From NCBI GenBank assembly GCA_014650475.1, contig BMVA01000008.1, forward strand, positions 186,001-250,000: 64,000 bases of DNA, in the 5' to 3' direction. Every line of letters starts with the position of its first letter. The first letter of the stretch is position 1. Positions 35,680 to 45,719 of this stretch are shown in pieces. The notes below the pieces were generated by a model. It was not told where the DNA came from and did no database searches. It was given only the letters and a program-made list of their open reading frames with translations. Both the position numbers and the translations under genes were made by a program. The DNA comes from Streptomyces albogriseolus. GTDB lineage: Bacteria > Actinomycetota > Actinomycetes > Streptomycetales > Streptomycetaceae.

Positions 35680-37122
35680 ATGCGCTCGCACCTGCTCAAC
35701 GACACCACCACGGAGCACTACCGACGCTCCGTGACCGAAGGAGTCGAGCGGGTGGCCGCCAAACTCGCCGCCACCGACCGGCCGTTCACCGGCGTCACGG
35801 CCGACGACCTCGCCCCGCGCATCGACGCGATCGACCTCGACCGGCCGCTGGGCGACACCACCGCGGTGCTGGACGAGCTGGAGGACGTCTACCTCAGGGA
35901 CGCGGTCTACTTCCACCACCCCCGCTACCTCGCCCACCTCAACTGCCCGGTCGTCATCCCGGCCGTGCTCGGCGAGGCGGTGCTCTCCGCCGTCAACTCC
36001 TCCCTGGACACCTGGGACCAGTCGGCAGGCGGCACCCTGATCGAGCGGAAGCTCGTCGACTGGACGGCCGCCCGCATCGGCCTCGGCCCCGCCGCCGACG
36101 GCGTGTTCACCTCCGGCGGCACCCAGTCCAACCTCCAGGCGCTGCTCCTCGCCCGGGAGGAGACCAAGACCCAGGATCTGGGGAGGCTGCGCGTCTTCGC
36201 CTCCGAGGTCAGCCATTTCAGCGTGCAGAAGTCCGCGAAGCTGCTCGGCCTCGGCCCCGACGCCGTGGTGGTGGTCCCCGTCGACCACGACAAGCGGATG
36301 CAGACCGTCGCCCTCGCCCATGAGCTGGAGCGCTGCGCGGAGGCGGGGCTGATCCCGATGGCGGTCGTCGCCACCGCCGGCACCACCGACTTCGGCTCCA
36401 TCGACCCGCTGCCGGAGATCGCCGGCCTGTGCGAGCAGTACGGCGCCTGGATGCACGTGGACGCCGCCTACGGCTGCGGACTGCTCGCCTCGCTGAAGTA
36501 CCGGCACCGCATCGACGGCATCGAGCGCGCCGACTCGGTCACCATCGACTACCACAAGTCCTTCTTCCAGCCGGTCAGTTCCTCGGCCGTGCTGGTGCGC
36601 GACGCGGCCACGCTGCGGCACGCCACCTACCACGCGGAGTACCTCAACCCGCGCCGCATGGTGACCGAGCGCATCCCCAACCAGGTCGACAAGTCGCTGC
36701 AGACCACCCGCCGCTTCGACGCGCTGAAGCTGTGGATGACCCTGCGCGTGATGGGCGCCGACGGCATCGGCGCGCTCTTCGACGAGGTGTGCGACCTCGC
36801 CGCCGAGGGCTGGAAGCTGCTGGCCGCCGACCCCCGTTTCGACGTGGTGGTCGAGCCCAGCCTCTCCACCCTGGTGTTCCGCTACGTGCCGGCCGCCGTC
36901 ACCGACCCCGCCGAGATCGACCGCGCCAACCTGTACGCCCGCAAGGCCCTGTTCGCCTCCGGCGACGCGGTGGTCGCGGGCACCAAGGTGTCCGGGCGCC
37001 ACTACCTGAAGTTCACCCTGCTCAACCCCGAGACCACGACGGCCGACATCACGGCCGTCCTCGACCTGATCGCCGGCCACGCCGAGCAGTACCTGGGAGA
37101 GTCCCTTGACCGCGCTTGCTGA
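35680..37122 (+). CDS. desA: PLP-dependent lysine decarboxylase of desferrioxamine synthesis
   Basis: 480-aa fold-I pyridoxal-phosphate decarboxylase converting lysine to cadaverine, the first committed step of desferrioxamine biosynthesis. Visible: [46 protein letters not shown] and the PLP lysine in [11 protein letters not shown] near residue 292. Good ribosome site (GGAGG) before ATG 35680. First gene of desABCD; each following gene overlaps its predecessor, so the four are translationally coupled. Confidence 0.94.
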   Translation: MRSHLLNDTTTEHYRRSVTEGVERVAAKLAATDRPFTGVTADDLAPRIDAIDLDRPLGDTTAVLDELEDVYLRDAVYFHHPRYLAHLNCPVVIPAVLGEAVLSAVNSSLDTWDQSAGGTLIERKLVDWTAARIGLGPAADGVFTSGGTQSNLQALLLAREETKTQDLGRLRVFASEVSHFSVQKSAKLLGLGPDAVVVVPVDHDKRMQTVALAHELERCAEAGLIPMAVVATAGTTDFGSIDPLPEIAGLCEQYGAWMHVDAAYGCGLLASLKYRHRIDGIERADSVTIDYHKSFFQPVSSSAVLVRDAATLRHATYHAEYLNPRRMVTERIPNQVDKSLQTTRRFDALKLWMTLRVMGADGIGALFDEVCDLAAEGWKLLAADPRFDVVVEPSLSTLVFRYVPAAVTDPAEIDRANLYARKALFASGDAVVAGTKVSGRHYLKFTLLNPETTTADITAVLDLIAGHAEQYLGESLDRAC

Positions 37123-38398
37123 CACCACGGAACCGGCCTACGACTTCGTGGGCATCGGGCTGGGCCCGTTCAACCTGGGGCTGGCCTGCCTGACCGAGCC
37201 CATCGACGAACTCTCCGGCGTCTTCCTGGAGTCCAAGCCGGACTTCGAGTGGCACGCCGGGATGTTCCTCGACGGCGCGCACCTCCAGACGCCGTTCATG
37301 TCGGACCTGGTCACCCTCGCCGACCCGACCTCCCCCTTCTCCTTCCTCAACTACCTGAAGGAGAAGGGCCGGCTGTACTCGTTCTACATCCGGGAGAACT
37401 TCTACCCGCTGCGCGTCGAGTACGACGACTACTGCCGCTGGGCCGCCGCGCGGCTGGGCAGCATCCGGTTCGGCACCACGGTCACCGAGGTCACGTGGGA
37501 CGAGGCCGCCGAGGTGTACGTCGTGGCCACGTCCACCGGCGCCACGTACCGCGGCCGGCACCTGGTGCTGGGCACCGGCACCGTGCCCTTCGTGCCCGAG
37601 GCGTGCCGCGGCCTGGAGGGCGACCTCTTCCACAACGCGCAGTACACGCAGCGCAAGGCGGAGCTGCTGAAGAAGAAGTCGGTCACGATCGTGGGCAGCG
37701 GGCAGAGCGCCGCCGAGATCTACTACGAGCTGCTCTCCGGGATCGACGCCCACGGCTACCAGCTCAACTGGGTCACGCGCTCCCCGCGGTTCTTCCCGCT
37801 GGAGTACACCAAGCTGACCCTGGAGATGACGTCCCCGGACTACATCGACTACTTCCGCGCGCTGCCCGAGGACACCCGCTACCGGCTGGAGAAGCAGCAG
37901 AAGGGCCTCTTCAAGGGCATCAACGCGGACCTGATCGACGCGATCTTCGACCTGCTGTACCAGAAGAACGTGGAGAGCGGCGGCCGCGGCGTGCCCACCC
38001 GGCTGCTCACCAACTCCTCCCTCACCACCGCCCGGTACCAGGACGGCACGTACACGCTCGGCTTCCGCCAGGACGAGCAGGGCAAGGACTTCGAGATCGC
38101 CACCGAGGGCCTGGTGCTGGCCACCGGGTACCACTACGAGCAGCCCGCCTTCCTGGAACCGGTGCGCGACCGGCTGCGCCTCGACGGCCACGGCCGCTTC
38201 GACGTCGCCCGCAACTACGCGATCGACGTCACCGGGCGCGGCGTGTTCCTGCAGAACGCGGGCGTGCACACGCACAGCGTCACCAGCCCCGACCTGGGCA
38301 TGGGCCCGTACCGCAACGCGTCCATCATCCGCGAGCTGCTGGGCGCCGAGTACTACCCGGTCGAGAAGAGCATCGCCTTCCAGGAGTTCGCCGTATGA
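37106..38398 (+). CDS. desB: Cadaverine N-monooxygenase
   Basis: 430-aa flavin N-hydroxylating monooxygenase of the IucD/PvdA family that makes N-hydroxycadaverine with NADPH and O2. FAD loop [15 protein letters not shown] at the N-terminus, NADPH motif [20 protein letters not shown] near residue 195, and the C-terminal [11 protein letters not shown]. It starts with a TTG (37106) preceded by GGGAGAG, inside the last 17 bases of desA; the TTG is preferred because it restores the FAD motif near the N-terminus. Confidence 0.94.
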   Translation: MTALADTTEPAYDFVGIGLGPFNLGLACLTEPIDELSGVFLESKPDFEWHAGMFLDGAHLQTPFMSDLVTLADPTSPFSFLNYLKEKGRLYSFYIRENFYPLRVEYDDYCRWAAARLGSIRFGTTVTEVTWDEAAEVYVVATSTGATYRGRHLVLGTGTVPFVPEACRGLEGDLFHNAQYTQRKAELLKKKSVTIVGSGQSAAEIYYELLSGIDAHGYQLNWVTRSPRFFPLEYTKLTLEMTSPDYIDYFRALPEDTRYRLEKQQKGLFKGINADLIDAIFDLLYQKNVESGGRGVPTRLLTNSSLTTARYQDGTYTLGFRQDEQGKDFEIATEGLVLATGYHYEQPAFLEPVRDRLRLDGHGRFDVARNYAIDVTGRGVFLQNAGVHTHSVTSPDLGMGPYRNASIIRELLGAEYYPVEKSIAFQEFAV

Positions 38399-38937
38399 GC
38401 ACCATCGGTCCTTTCACCGTCCGCCCGCTCGACCCGGAGAAGGACGCGGAGCTGCTGCACCGCTGGGTGACGCACCCCAAGGCGGCGTTCTGGATGATGC
38501 AGGACGCGACGCCCAGGGACGTCGAGCGCGAGTACGCGCGGATCGCCGCCCACGAGCACCACCACGCCTACCTGGGCCTGCACGACGGCGAACCCGCGTT
38601 CCTGATGGAGAAGTACGACCCCCGGTACGTCGAACTCGTCGGGCTCTACGAGCCGCTCCCGGGTGACGTCGGCATGCACTTCCTGGTCGCCCCCACCGAC
38701 CGCCCCGTCCACGGCTTCACCCGCGCCGTCATCACCGCCGTGATGGAGGAGCTGTTCGCCGACCCGGCCACCCGCCGGGTCGTGGTGGAGCCGGACGTCG
38801 GCAACAAGGCCGTGCACGCCCTGAACGAGGCCGTGGGCTTCGTGCCCGAGCGCGAGATCGACAAGCCGGAGAAGCGCGCGCTGCTGAGCTTCTGCACGCG
38901 CGAACAGTTCGAGGCCGCCCGAGGAGCATCCGCATGA
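38395..38937 (+). CDS. desC: N-hydroxycadaverine acyltransferase
   Basis: 180-aa GNAT-fold acyltransferase that acylates N-hydroxycadaverine with acetyl- or succinyl-CoA before assembly. The IucB/RhbD-like core is visible: [20 protein letters not shown] and [20 protein letters not shown]. The start overlaps the desB stop and its stop overlaps the desD start (both ATGA). Confidence 0.93.
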   Translation: MSTIGPFTVRPLDPEKDAELLHRWVTHPKAAFWMMQDATPRDVEREYARIAAHEHHHAYLGLHDGEPAFLMEKYDPRYVELVGLYEPLPGDVGMHFLVAPTDRPVHGFTRAVITAVMEELFADPATRRVVVEPDVGNKAVHALNEAVGFVPEREIDKPEKRALLSFCTREQFEAARGASA

Positions 38938-40706
38938 CCCTGTCCGACGCCGTGGCGCATCTGTCCCCCCACCGCTGGGCGCGGGCCAACCGTCTGCTGA
39001 TCCGCAAGGCGCTCGCCGAGTTCGCGCACGAGCGGCTCGTCACGCCGGAGCCGGCCGGTGACGGCCGGTACGTCGTCCGCAGCGACGACGGCGAGACCCG
39101 TTACACGTTCACGGCCACGCTGCGCGGCCTGGACCACTGGCAGGTCGACGCCGACTCGATCACCCGCCACCGCGACGGCGCCGAGCTGGAGCTCGCCGCG
39201 CTGGACTTCTTCATCGAGCTGCAGAAGTCCCTGGGGCTGAGCGACGAGATCCTGCCGGTGTACCTGGAGGAGATCTCCTCCACCCTCTCCGGCACCTGCT
39301 ACAAGCTGACCAAGCCGCAGGTCACCTCCGCCGAGCTGGTCGACGCCGGCTTCCAGGCGATCGAGACCGGCATGACCGAGGGCCACCCCTGCTTCGTCGC
39401 CAACAACGGGCGGCTCGGCTTCGGCGTCCACGAGTACCGGCAGTACGCCCCGGAGGCCGCGAACCCGGTGAAGCTGGTGTGGCTGGCCGCCCACCGCTCC
39501 CGGGCCGCGTTCACGGCGGGCGTCGGCATCGACTACGAGTCCTTCGTCCGGCAGGAGCTGGGCGACGGGACCGTCGAGCGGTTCCACGGCATCCTGCGCG
39601 CGCAGGACCTGGACCCCGCCGACTACCTGCTGATCCCCGTCCACCCCTGGCAGTGGTGGAACAAGCTGTCCGTCACCTTCGCCGCCGAGGTGGCCCGCCG
39701 GCACCTGGTGTGCCTGGGCGAGGGCGACGACGAGTACCTGGCGCAGCAGTCCATCCGCACCTTCTTCAACCGCTCGCACCCGGAGAAGCACTACGTGAAG
39801 ACGGCCCTGTCCGTCCTCAACATGGGCTTCATGCGGGGCCTGTCCGCCGCCTACATGGAGGCCACCCCGGCGATCAACGACTGGCTGGCCCGCCTGGTCG
39901 ACAACGACCCGGTGCTGCGGTCCACGGGGCTGTCAATCATCCGCGAGCGGGCCGCCGTGGGCTACCGGCACCTGGAGTACGAGCAGGCCACCGACCGCTA
40001 CTCGCCGTACCGGAAGATGCTGGCGGCGCTGTGGCGGGAGAGCCCGGTGGCGTCCCTGGAGGACGGCGAGTCGCTCGCCACCATGGCGTCCCTGGTCCAC
40101 GTCGACCACGAGGGCCGGTCCTTCGCGGCCGCCCTGATCGAGCGCTCCGGGCTCGCCCCGGCGGAGTGGCTGCGGCGCTATCTGCGGGCCTACTACGTCC
40201 CGCTGCTGCACAGCTTCTACGCCTACGACCTGGCGTACATGCCGCACGGCGAGAACGTCATCCTGGTCCTGGAGGACGGCGCCGTGAAGCGCGCCGTCTA
40301 CAAGGACATCGCCGAGGAGATCGTGGTGATGGACCCGGACGCGGTGCTGCCGCCGGAGGTGTCCCGGATCCGCGTCGAGGTCCCGGACGACACCAAGCTG
40401 CTGTCGATCTTCACGGACGTCTTCGACTGCTTCTTCCGCTTCCTCGCGGCGATCCTCGCCGAGGAGGGCGTCCTCGACGAGGACGGCTTCTGGCGGACGG
40501 TCGCGGAGGTCACCCGCGACTACCAGGCGTCGGTGCCGGAGCTGGCCGACAAGTTCGCCCGCTACGACATGTTCGCCCCCGAGTTCGCCCTGTCCTGCCT
40601 GAACCGCCTCCAGCTGCGCAACAACAAGCAGATGGTCGACCTGGCGGACCCCTCGGGCGCCCTCCAGCTCATAGGCACCCTGAAGAACCCCCTGGCGGCC
40701 TTCTGA
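38934..40706 (+). CDS. desD: NIS siderophore synthetase
   Basis: 590-aa IucA/IucC-family NRPS-independent siderophore synthetase. It adenylates the succinyl carboxylate and oligomerises and macrocyclises hydroxamate units to desferrioxamine E or related products. Evident motifs: EGHPCFVANNGRLGFGVHEY, IPVHPWQWWNKLSVTFA, TALSVLNMGFMRGLSAAYME and AYDLAYMPHGENVILVLEDG. Last gene of the operon, followed by a hairpin terminator. Confidence 0.94.
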   Translation: MTLSDAVAHLSPHRWARANRLLIRKALAEFAHERLVTPEPAGDGRYVVRSDDGETRYTFTATLRGLDHWQVDADSITRHRDGAELELAALDFFIELQKSLGLSDEILPVYLEEISSTLSGTCYKLTKPQVTSAELVDAGFQAIETGMTEGHPCFVANNGRLGFGVHEYRQYAPEAANPVKLVWLAAHRSRAAFTAGVGIDYESFVRQELGDGTVERFHGILRAQDLDPADYLLIPVHPWQWWNKLSVTFAAEVARRHLVCLGEGDDEYLAQQSIRTFFNRSHPEKHYVKTALSVLNMGFMRGLSAAYMEATPAINDWLARLVDNDPVLRSTGLSIIRERAAVGYRHLEYEQATDRYSPYRKMLAALWRESPVASLEDGESLATMASLVHVDHEGRSFAAALIERSGLAPAEWLRRYLRAYYVPLLHSFYAYDLAYMPHGENVILVLEDGAVKRAVYKDIAEEIVVMDPDAVLPPEVSRIRVEVPDDTKLLSIFTDVFDCFFRFLAAILAEEGVLDEDGFWRTVAEVTRDYQASVPELADKFARYDMFAPEFALSCLNRLQLRNNKQMVDLADPSGALQLIGTLKNPLAAF

Positions 40707-40723
40707 CCCCACAGAACGGACGA

Positions 40724-40750
40724 GCCCCCGGAGTACGGTCCTCCGGGGGC
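40724..40750. terminator. Terminator after desD
   Basis: Perfect 10-bp stem (GCCCCCGGAG with CTCCGGGGGC) and a 7-nt loop, 17 bases after the desD stop and upstream of the convergent GH20 gene. Confidence 0.8.
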
Positions 40751-40778
40751 CTCGTCACGCCGTCAGGGCGACACCCTC

Positions 40779-40811
40779 AGGGGCGCGGGGAACTGCGCGC
40801 CCAGCCCCCAC
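40779..40811 (+). repeat. 33-nt intergenic repeat, copy 2
   Basis: Core AGGGGCGCGGGGAACTGCGC plus GCCCAGCCCCCAC. Located between the desD terminator and the 3' end of the convergent GH20 gene. Confidence 0.85.
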
Positions 40812-40817
40812 GGCGGA

Positions 40818-42443
40818 TCACTGCCACGAAACCTGAGGCGACCTGTAGTAATTCACCCCCATCGCCTCCCACCGGGGCGACTGCCCCGCAAGCCGCTCCC
40901 GATACGACTCCCAGTCGTGCGCCTCCGCCGGGGACCACCCCAGCTCCGCGATCCCCGGCAGCCGCGGAAACGCCATGAACTCCAGCTCCCCCGTCTCGTC
41001 CAGCGTCTCCGTCCACAGCGGCGCCTCGACACCGCGCACGGCGGACTCGGGCACGCCCTCCAGGTACGCCCCCGGATCCCAGTCGTAGGACCGCCGGACC
41101 TCGACGTACCCGGCCCAGGACAGCCCCAGCGGGGTGTTCGCGTCGTACTTCATGTCCAGGTACGCCCGGTCGGCCGGCGACAGGATGAGCCCGGTCCCGT
41201 TCCGCGCGGCCTCCGCGACCTGCGCCTTCTCCGCCGCGCTGGTGCCGTCGAGCCCCCAGTACTGGGCGAGCGCCCCGTCCGCCGGGGCGGCCCCGGTCAG
41301 CTGGTGCCAGCCCACCACCGTCTTGCCGTACCGGGCGACGACCGGCTGGACCCGCTCCATGAACGCCACGTACTCCTCGTGCGGCGTGGAGTGCGCCTCG
41401 TCGCCGCCGATGTGGAGGTAGCGGCCGGGCGTGAGCGCGGCGATCTCCCGCACCACGTCCTCGACGAAGTCGTACGTGATCTCCTTGCCGACGCACAGCG
41501 AGCTGAAGCCGACCTCGGTGCCGGTGTAGAGCGGCGGCGCGACGCCGTCGCAGTTCAGCTCGGCGTAGGAGGCGAGGGCCGCGTTGGTGTGGCCCGGCAT
41601 GTCGATCTCGGGGACGACCTCCAGGTACCGGGAGGCGGCGTACCGCACGATCTCGCGGTAGTCGTCCTTGGTGTAGTGACCGCCGGGGCCGCCGCCGACC
41701 TCGGTGGAGCCGCCGTATGTGGCGAGCCGAGGCCAGGAGTCGACGGCGATGCGCCAGCCCTGGTCGTCGCTCAGGTGCAGATGCAGTTTGTTGATCTTGT
41801 AGAGGGCGATCCGGTCGATGTAGCGCTTGACCTCGTCGACGGAGAAGAAGTGGCGGGAGACGTCGAGCATGGCGCCGCGCCAGCCGAAGCGCGGGCTGTC
41901 GGTGACGGTGCCGCCCGCCACCGGCCAGGGCCCCGGCTGACGGGTCCGCCGCTCCACGTCCGCCGGGAGCAGCTGCCGCAGCGTCTGCACGCCGTGGAAC
42001 AGCCCGGCGGGCTCCGCGGCGGTCAGGGTGATCCCGGAGGGGCCGCTGCGCAGCCGGTAGCCCTCGCTGCCGTAGGGGCCCTCGGCAATGCGCAGCCGGA
42101 TGCCTCCCGTGCCGCGGTCGGTGACGGGCAGCGGATAGCCCGTGGAGGGCCGCAGCACGCCGGCGAGGTACTCGCCGACCCTGCGGGCCTCGCGGGGGCC
42201 GTCGACGCGGATGCGGGTCTTCTCGGTGATGCGGTACGGACGTCCGCCGGGCTCCACGGACGCGGGGGCGGGGATCACCCGGTCCAGCGGGACCGGCGAC
42301 CGTCCCGGCGCGGTCTGGGGGGCCGGGCCCCGGGCCGGGGTCGCCGCGACCGTGGCGGCGCCCACCGCCACGACGAGCAGCAGGGACCCGAGCAGGCGGG
42401 TGGTGCGGGGAGTCGTTCCGTGGTGCCGTCGTTGCCGTCTCAC
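40818..42443 (-). CDS. Secreted glycoside hydrolase family 20 beta-N-acetylhexosaminidase
   Basis: 541-aa exported enzyme removing terminal GlcNAc/GalNAc residues. The N-terminus has a signal or anchor segment (RLLGSLLLVVAVGAATVAAT). Then GH20b domain and GH20 barrel: GWRGAMLDVSRHFFSVDEVK, LHLHLSDDQGWRIAVDSWP, and the catalytic Asp-Glu pair in HIGGDEAHST near residue 345. The GTG at 42443 is preceded by GGGAG. Convergent with desD. Together with the GH3 and GH18 enzymes it would convert chitin or wall fragments to GlcNAc. Confidence 0.92.
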   Translation of the reverse strand: MRRQRRHHGTTPRTTRLLGSLLLVVAVGAATVAATPARGPAPQTAPGRSPVPLDRVIPAPASVEPGGRPYRITEKTRIRVDGPREARRVGEYLAGVLRPSTGYPLPVTDRGTGGIRLRIAEGPYGSEGYRLRSGPSGITLTAAEPAGLFHGVQTLRQLLPADVERRTRQPGPWPVAGGTVTDSPRFGWRGAMLDVSRHFFSVDEVKRYIDRIALYKINKLHLHLSDDQGWRIAVDSWPRLATYGGSTEVGGGPGGHYTKDDYREIVRYAASRYLEVVPEIDMPGHTNAALASYAELNCDGVAPPLYTGTEVGFSSLCVGKEITYDFVEDVVREIAALTPGRYLHIGGDEAHSTPHEEYVAFMERVQPVVARYGKTVVGWHQLTGAAPADGALAQYWGLDGTSAAEKAQVAEAARNGTGLILSPADRAYLDMKYDANTPLGLSWAGYVEVRRSYDWDPGAYLEGVPESAVRGVEAPLWTETLDETGELEFMAFPRLPGIAELGWSPAEAHDWESYRERLAGQSPRWEAMGVNYYRSPQVSWQ

Positions 42444-42586
42444 ACGCGCTCCCTTCTCAACTCCTGGGCTCCGCGGGGGAGCCCCTCGACCGGGCTCACG
42501 GAGAGCCCTTCAACTCCCGGGCCCCGCAAGGGAACCCGGGATGGGTATAGACCACTCTCCCGCAGTTCCGGTGAAACAATCCCCCC

Positions 42587-43477
42587 ATGGCGGAAATCAT
42601 CCAGAAGGACGGGACGTGGACCTTCGACGGGGAGACCCTGCGCCTGACGCCCGGCCGGGACAAGAACGTCGGTCTGCTGCGCCGGACGCTGGGTGAACTG
42701 GCCGTGCCGCTCCAGGCGTTGGCGGGCGTCTCACTGGAGCAGGGCAAGAAGTCGGGGCGGCTCAGGCTGCGGCTGCGCGACGGCGCCGACCCCCTGCTGC
42801 ACGCGACCGGCGGCCGTATCACGGAGCCGCACGACCCGTACCAGCTGGTCGTGGAGTCCGACCGCTACGGCGTCGCCGAGTACTTCACGGAGGAGGTCCG
42901 CACCGCGCTCCTGCTGGAGCAGATCCCGTCCGGGCCGGTGACCGGCTATCTGCTGCCCGGCCCGCCCCTGCCGCTGTCCGTGTCCGCCGGGGACGGCACG
43001 GTGAGCTTCGACGGGGAGCGGATCCGGCTGGAGTGGAACTGGAAGACGGAGGACGCCAAGGCCGCCGCCGGCCCCCGCACCCTGGCGGTGGCGGACCTGG
43101 AGGGCGTGGAGTGGCAGCCGGCGGCCGGTCTCGAGAACGGCCATCTGCGCTTCCTCGTGCGGCACGCCCCCGCCAAGGTCCCGGCCAAGTACGACCCGAA
43201 CGCGGTGGAGCTGTGGGGCTTCAAGAAGGACCCACTGATGGCGCTGGTGGCCGCCGCCGTGCAGGCCCGCCTGCCGCACCCGTCCGCCCCCGCCGCCCCT
43301 GCCCTGGAGGGCCCGCCCGTCCCCGAGGCCGACCGGCCCGCGCCGCCCGGCCGGACCGAGGACGATCACGACGCGCTGCTGCGCCGGCTGCGGGAGCTGG
43401 GCGAGCTGCACCGGTCCGGGGTGCTCACCGACGAGGAGTTCACCCTCGCCAAGCAGGCGGTCCTGAAGCGCATGTAA
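42587..43477 (+). CDS. DUF4429/SHOCT domain protein
   Basis: 296-aa cytoplasmic protein with two similar DUF4429-like beta-rich repeats (about residues 5-90, starting GTWTFDGETLRLTPG, and about 120-205, GTVSFDGERIRLEWN) and a C-terminal SHOCT motif (LRRLRELGELHRSGVLTDEE, about 260-296). SHOCT tails are thought to mediate oligomerisation; function unknown. No ribosome site; a -10-like AACAAT ends six bases before the ATG, so probably leaderless. Confidence 0.8.
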   Translation: MAEIIQKDGTWTFDGETLRLTPGRDKNVGLLRRTLGELAVPLQALAGVSLEQGKKSGRLRLRLRDGADPLLHATGGRITEPHDPYQLVVESDRYGVAEYFTEEVRTALLLEQIPSGPVTGYLLPGPPLPLSVSAGDGTVSFDGERIRLEWNWKTEDAKAAAGPRTLAVADLEGVEWQPAAGLENGHLRFLVRHAPAKVPAKYDPNAVELWGFKKDPLMALVAAAVQARLPHPSAPAAPALEGPPVPEADRPAPPGRTEDDHDALLRRLRELGELHRSGVLTDEEFTLAKQAVLKRM

Positions 43478-43495
43478 AGGCCACCCGGCTCCGCC

Positions 43496-43511
43496 TGCCC
43501 GAAATCGGGCA
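43496..43511. promoter_or_regulatory. Palindrome TGCCCGA-AA-TCGGGCA
   Basis: Perfect 7-bp arms with a 2-base centre, 19 bases after the DUF4429 stop. The centre is too tight for a hairpin loop, which favours a protein-binding site over a terminator. Confidence 0.45.
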
Positions 43512-43527
43512 CGTTTCTTGCGAAACG
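43512..43527. promoter_or_regulatory. Palindrome CGTTTC-TTGC-GAAACG
   Basis: Perfect 6-bp arms, directly abutting the previous palindrome and 26 bases before the start of the 85-aa gene in front of glmS. Confidence 0.45.
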
Positions 43528-43552
43528 GCCGCCGGTACTCCAGGATCATCGG

Positions 43553-43810
43553 GTGCACGACGAACTTGTCGATCATCTGACGCGGTCCACTCCCCTCAGC
43601 CGGGGCGAGGCGCTGCGTGTGATCCAGGACGTGCTCGCCTACTTCGACGAGACGACCGAGGAGTACGTCCGTCGCCGCCACCGCGAGCTCCAGGCCCAGG
43701 GCCTGGTGAACGCGACGATCTTCCAACGGATCGAGGCGGACCTGAGATACCGCGCGGTGGCGCCGCCCGAGCTCTCGCTCCGGCAGCTGCGCCGCATCGT
43801 CTACGGCTAG
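43553..43810 (+). CDS. Small conserved protein upstream of glmS
   Basis: 85-aa protein, GTG start with AGGA eight bases before it. Fully helical in appearance (LVDHLTRSTPLSRGEALRVI, VLAYFDETTEEYVRRRHREL, IFQRIEADLRYRAVAPPELS), ending RQLRRIVYG. 12 bases separate it from glmS, so the two are probably cotranscribed. No known function; the charged helical character suggests a nucleic-acid or protein partner. Confidence 0.75.
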   Translation: MHDELVDHLTRSTPLSRGEALRVIQDVLAYFDETTEEYVRRRHRELQAQGLVNATIFQRIEADLRYRAVAPPELSLRQLRRIVYG

Positions 43811-43822
43811 GAACATACCTGT

Positions 43823-45640
43823 ATGTGCGGAATCGTCGGTTACATCGGCAGGCGTGAGGTCGCCCCCCTGCTGCTCGAGGGCCTCCAGCGTCTGGAGTAC
43901 CGCGGCTACGACTCGGCGGGCATCGCCGTGACCTCCCCGAAGACGGGGACCCTGAAGACGGTCAAGGCCAAGGGCCGGGTGCGCGACCTGGAGGCCAAGG
44001 TCCCGGCGCGCTTCAAGGGCACCACCGGCATCGCCCACACCCGCTGGGCCACCCACGGCGCCCCGTCCGACGTGAACGCCCACCCGCACCTGGACGCCGA
44101 GGGCAAGGTCGCCGTCGTCCACAACGGCATCATCGACAACGCCGCCGACCTGCGCCGCAAGCTGGAGGCGGACGGCGTCGAGTTCCTCTCCGAGACCGAC
44201 ACCGAGGTCCTCGTCCACCTCATCGCCCGTTCGCAGGCGGAGAAGCTGGAGGACAAGGTCCGCGAGACGGTCCGCCTGATCGAGGGCACCTACGGCATCG
44301 CCGTGCTGCACGCCGACTTCCCGGACCGCATCGTCGTGGCCCGCAACGGCTCCCCGGTCGTCCTCGGCATCGGCGAGAAGGAGATGTTCGTCGCCTCGGA
44401 CATCGCCGCGCTGGTCGCCCACACCCGCCAGATAGTCACCCTCGACGACGGCGAGATGGCCACCCTCAAGGCCGACGACTTCCGCACCTACACCACGGAG
44501 GGCACGCGCACCACCGCCGAGCCCACCACCGTGGAGTGGGAGGCCGCCTCCTACGACATGGGCGGCCACGACACGTACATGCACAAGGAGATCCACGAGC
44601 AGGCCGAGGCCGTGGACCGCGTGCTGCGCGGCCGGATCGACGACCGCTTCTCCACCGTCCACCTGGGCGGCCTCAACCTGGACGCCCGCGAGGCCCGCCG
44701 CATCCGCCGCGTGAAGATCCTCGGCTGCGGCACCTCGTACCACGCCGGCATGATCGGCGCGCAGATGATCGAGGAGCTCGCGCGCATCCCCGCCGACGCC
44801 GAGCCGGCCTCCGAGTTCCGCTACCGCAACGCGGTCGTGGACCCCGACACCCTGTACGTCGCCGTCTCCCAGTCCGGCGAGACGTACGACGTGCTGGCCG
44901 CCGTGCAGGAGCTGAAGCGCAAGGGCGCCCGCGTCCTCGGCGTGGTCAACGTGGTGGGCTCCGCGATCGCCCGCGAGGCCGACGGCGGCGTCTACGTGCA
45001 CGCCGGCCCGGAGGTCTGCGTCGTCTCCACCAAGTGCTTCACCAACACCACGGTCGCCTTCGCGCTGCTCGCCCTGCACCTGGGCCGCACCCGTGACCTC
45101 TCCGTCCGCGACGGCAAGCGGATCATCGAGGGCCTGCGCCGCCTCCCCGCCCAGATCGCCGAGATGCTGGAGCAGGAGGAGGAGATCAAGAAGCTGGCCC
45201 TGGAGTACGCCGAGGCCCGCTCGATGCTCTTCATCGGCCGCGTCCGGGGCTACCCGGTGGCCCGCGAGGCCTCCCTGAAGCTCAAGGAGGTCTCCTACAT
45301 CCACGCCGAGGCCTACCCGGCCTCCGAGCTGAAGCACGGCCCGCTGGCCCTGATCGAGCCGGCCCTGCCGACGGTCGCGATCGTCCCGGACGACGACCTG
45401 CTGGAGAAGAACCGCGCGGCCATGGAGGAGATCAAGGCCCGCAGCGGCCGGATCGTCGCCGTGGCGCACCAGGAGCAGGAGAAGGCGGACCACACGATCG
45501 TGGTCCCCAAGAACGAGGACGAGCTGGACCCGATCCTCATGGGCATCCCCCTCCAGCTCCTCGCCTACCACACGGCCCTGGCCCTGGGCCGCGACATCGA
45601 CAAGCCCCGCAACCTGGCCAAGTCGGTCACGGTCGAGTAG
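43823..45640 (+). CDS. glmS: Glutamine-fructose-6-phosphate aminotransferase
   Basis: 605-aa enzyme making glucosamine-6-phosphate from fructose-6-phosphate and glutamine, entry to peptidoglycan amino sugars. N-terminal class II amidotransferase domain starting with the catalytic Cys2 (MCGIVGYIGRRE) and including HTRWATHGAPSDVNAHPHLD; C-terminal tandem SIS domains (GCGTSYHAGMIGAQMIEELA and SMLFIGRVRGYPVAREASLK); it ends in the usual AKSVTVE. Full length. Confidence 0.95.
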   Translation: MCGIVGYIGRREVAPLLLEGLQRLEYRGYDSAGIAVTSPKTGTLKTVKAKGRVRDLEAKVPARFKGTTGIAHTRWATHGAPSDVNAHPHLDAEGKVAVVHNGIIDNAADLRRKLEADGVEFLSETDTEVLVHLIARSQAEKLEDKVRETVRLIEGTYGIAVLHADFPDRIVVARNGSPVVLGIGEKEMFVASDIAALVAHTRQIVTLDDGEMATLKADDFRTYTTEGTRTTAEPTTVEWEAASYDMGGHDTYMHKEIHEQAEAVDRVLRGRIDDRFSTVHLGGLNLDAREARRIRRVKILGCGTSYHAGMIGAQMIEELARIPADAEPASEFRYRNAVVDPDTLYVAVSQSGETYDVLAAVQELKRKGARVLGVVNVVGSAIAREADGGVYVHAGPEVCVVSTKCFTNTTVAFALLALHLGRTRDLSVRDGKRIIEGLRRLPAQIAEMLEQEEEIKKLALEYAEARSMLFIGRVRGYPVAREASLKLKEVSYIHAEAYPASELKHGPLALIEPALPTVAIVPDDDLLEKNRAAMEEIKARSGRIVAVAHQEQEKADHTIVVPKNEDELDPILMGIPLQLLAYHTALALGRDIDKPRNLAKSVTVE

Positions 45641-45665
45641 GACGCCCCAGGGGCAGCGCCCCGTA

Positions 45666-45698
45666 AGGGGCGCGGGGAACTGCGCGCTCAGCCCCCAC
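45666..45698 (+). repeat. 33-nt intergenic repeat, copy 3
   Basis: Core AGGGGCGCGGGGAACTGCGC plus GCTCAGCCCCCAC, preceded by a small hairpin (GCGCCCC-GTAA-GGGGCGC) that shares its first bases. Placed between the glmS stop and the glmS/usp terminator. Confidence 0.85.
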
Positions 45699-45719
45699 CG
45701 GCCGGCAGAGGCCGACAAA

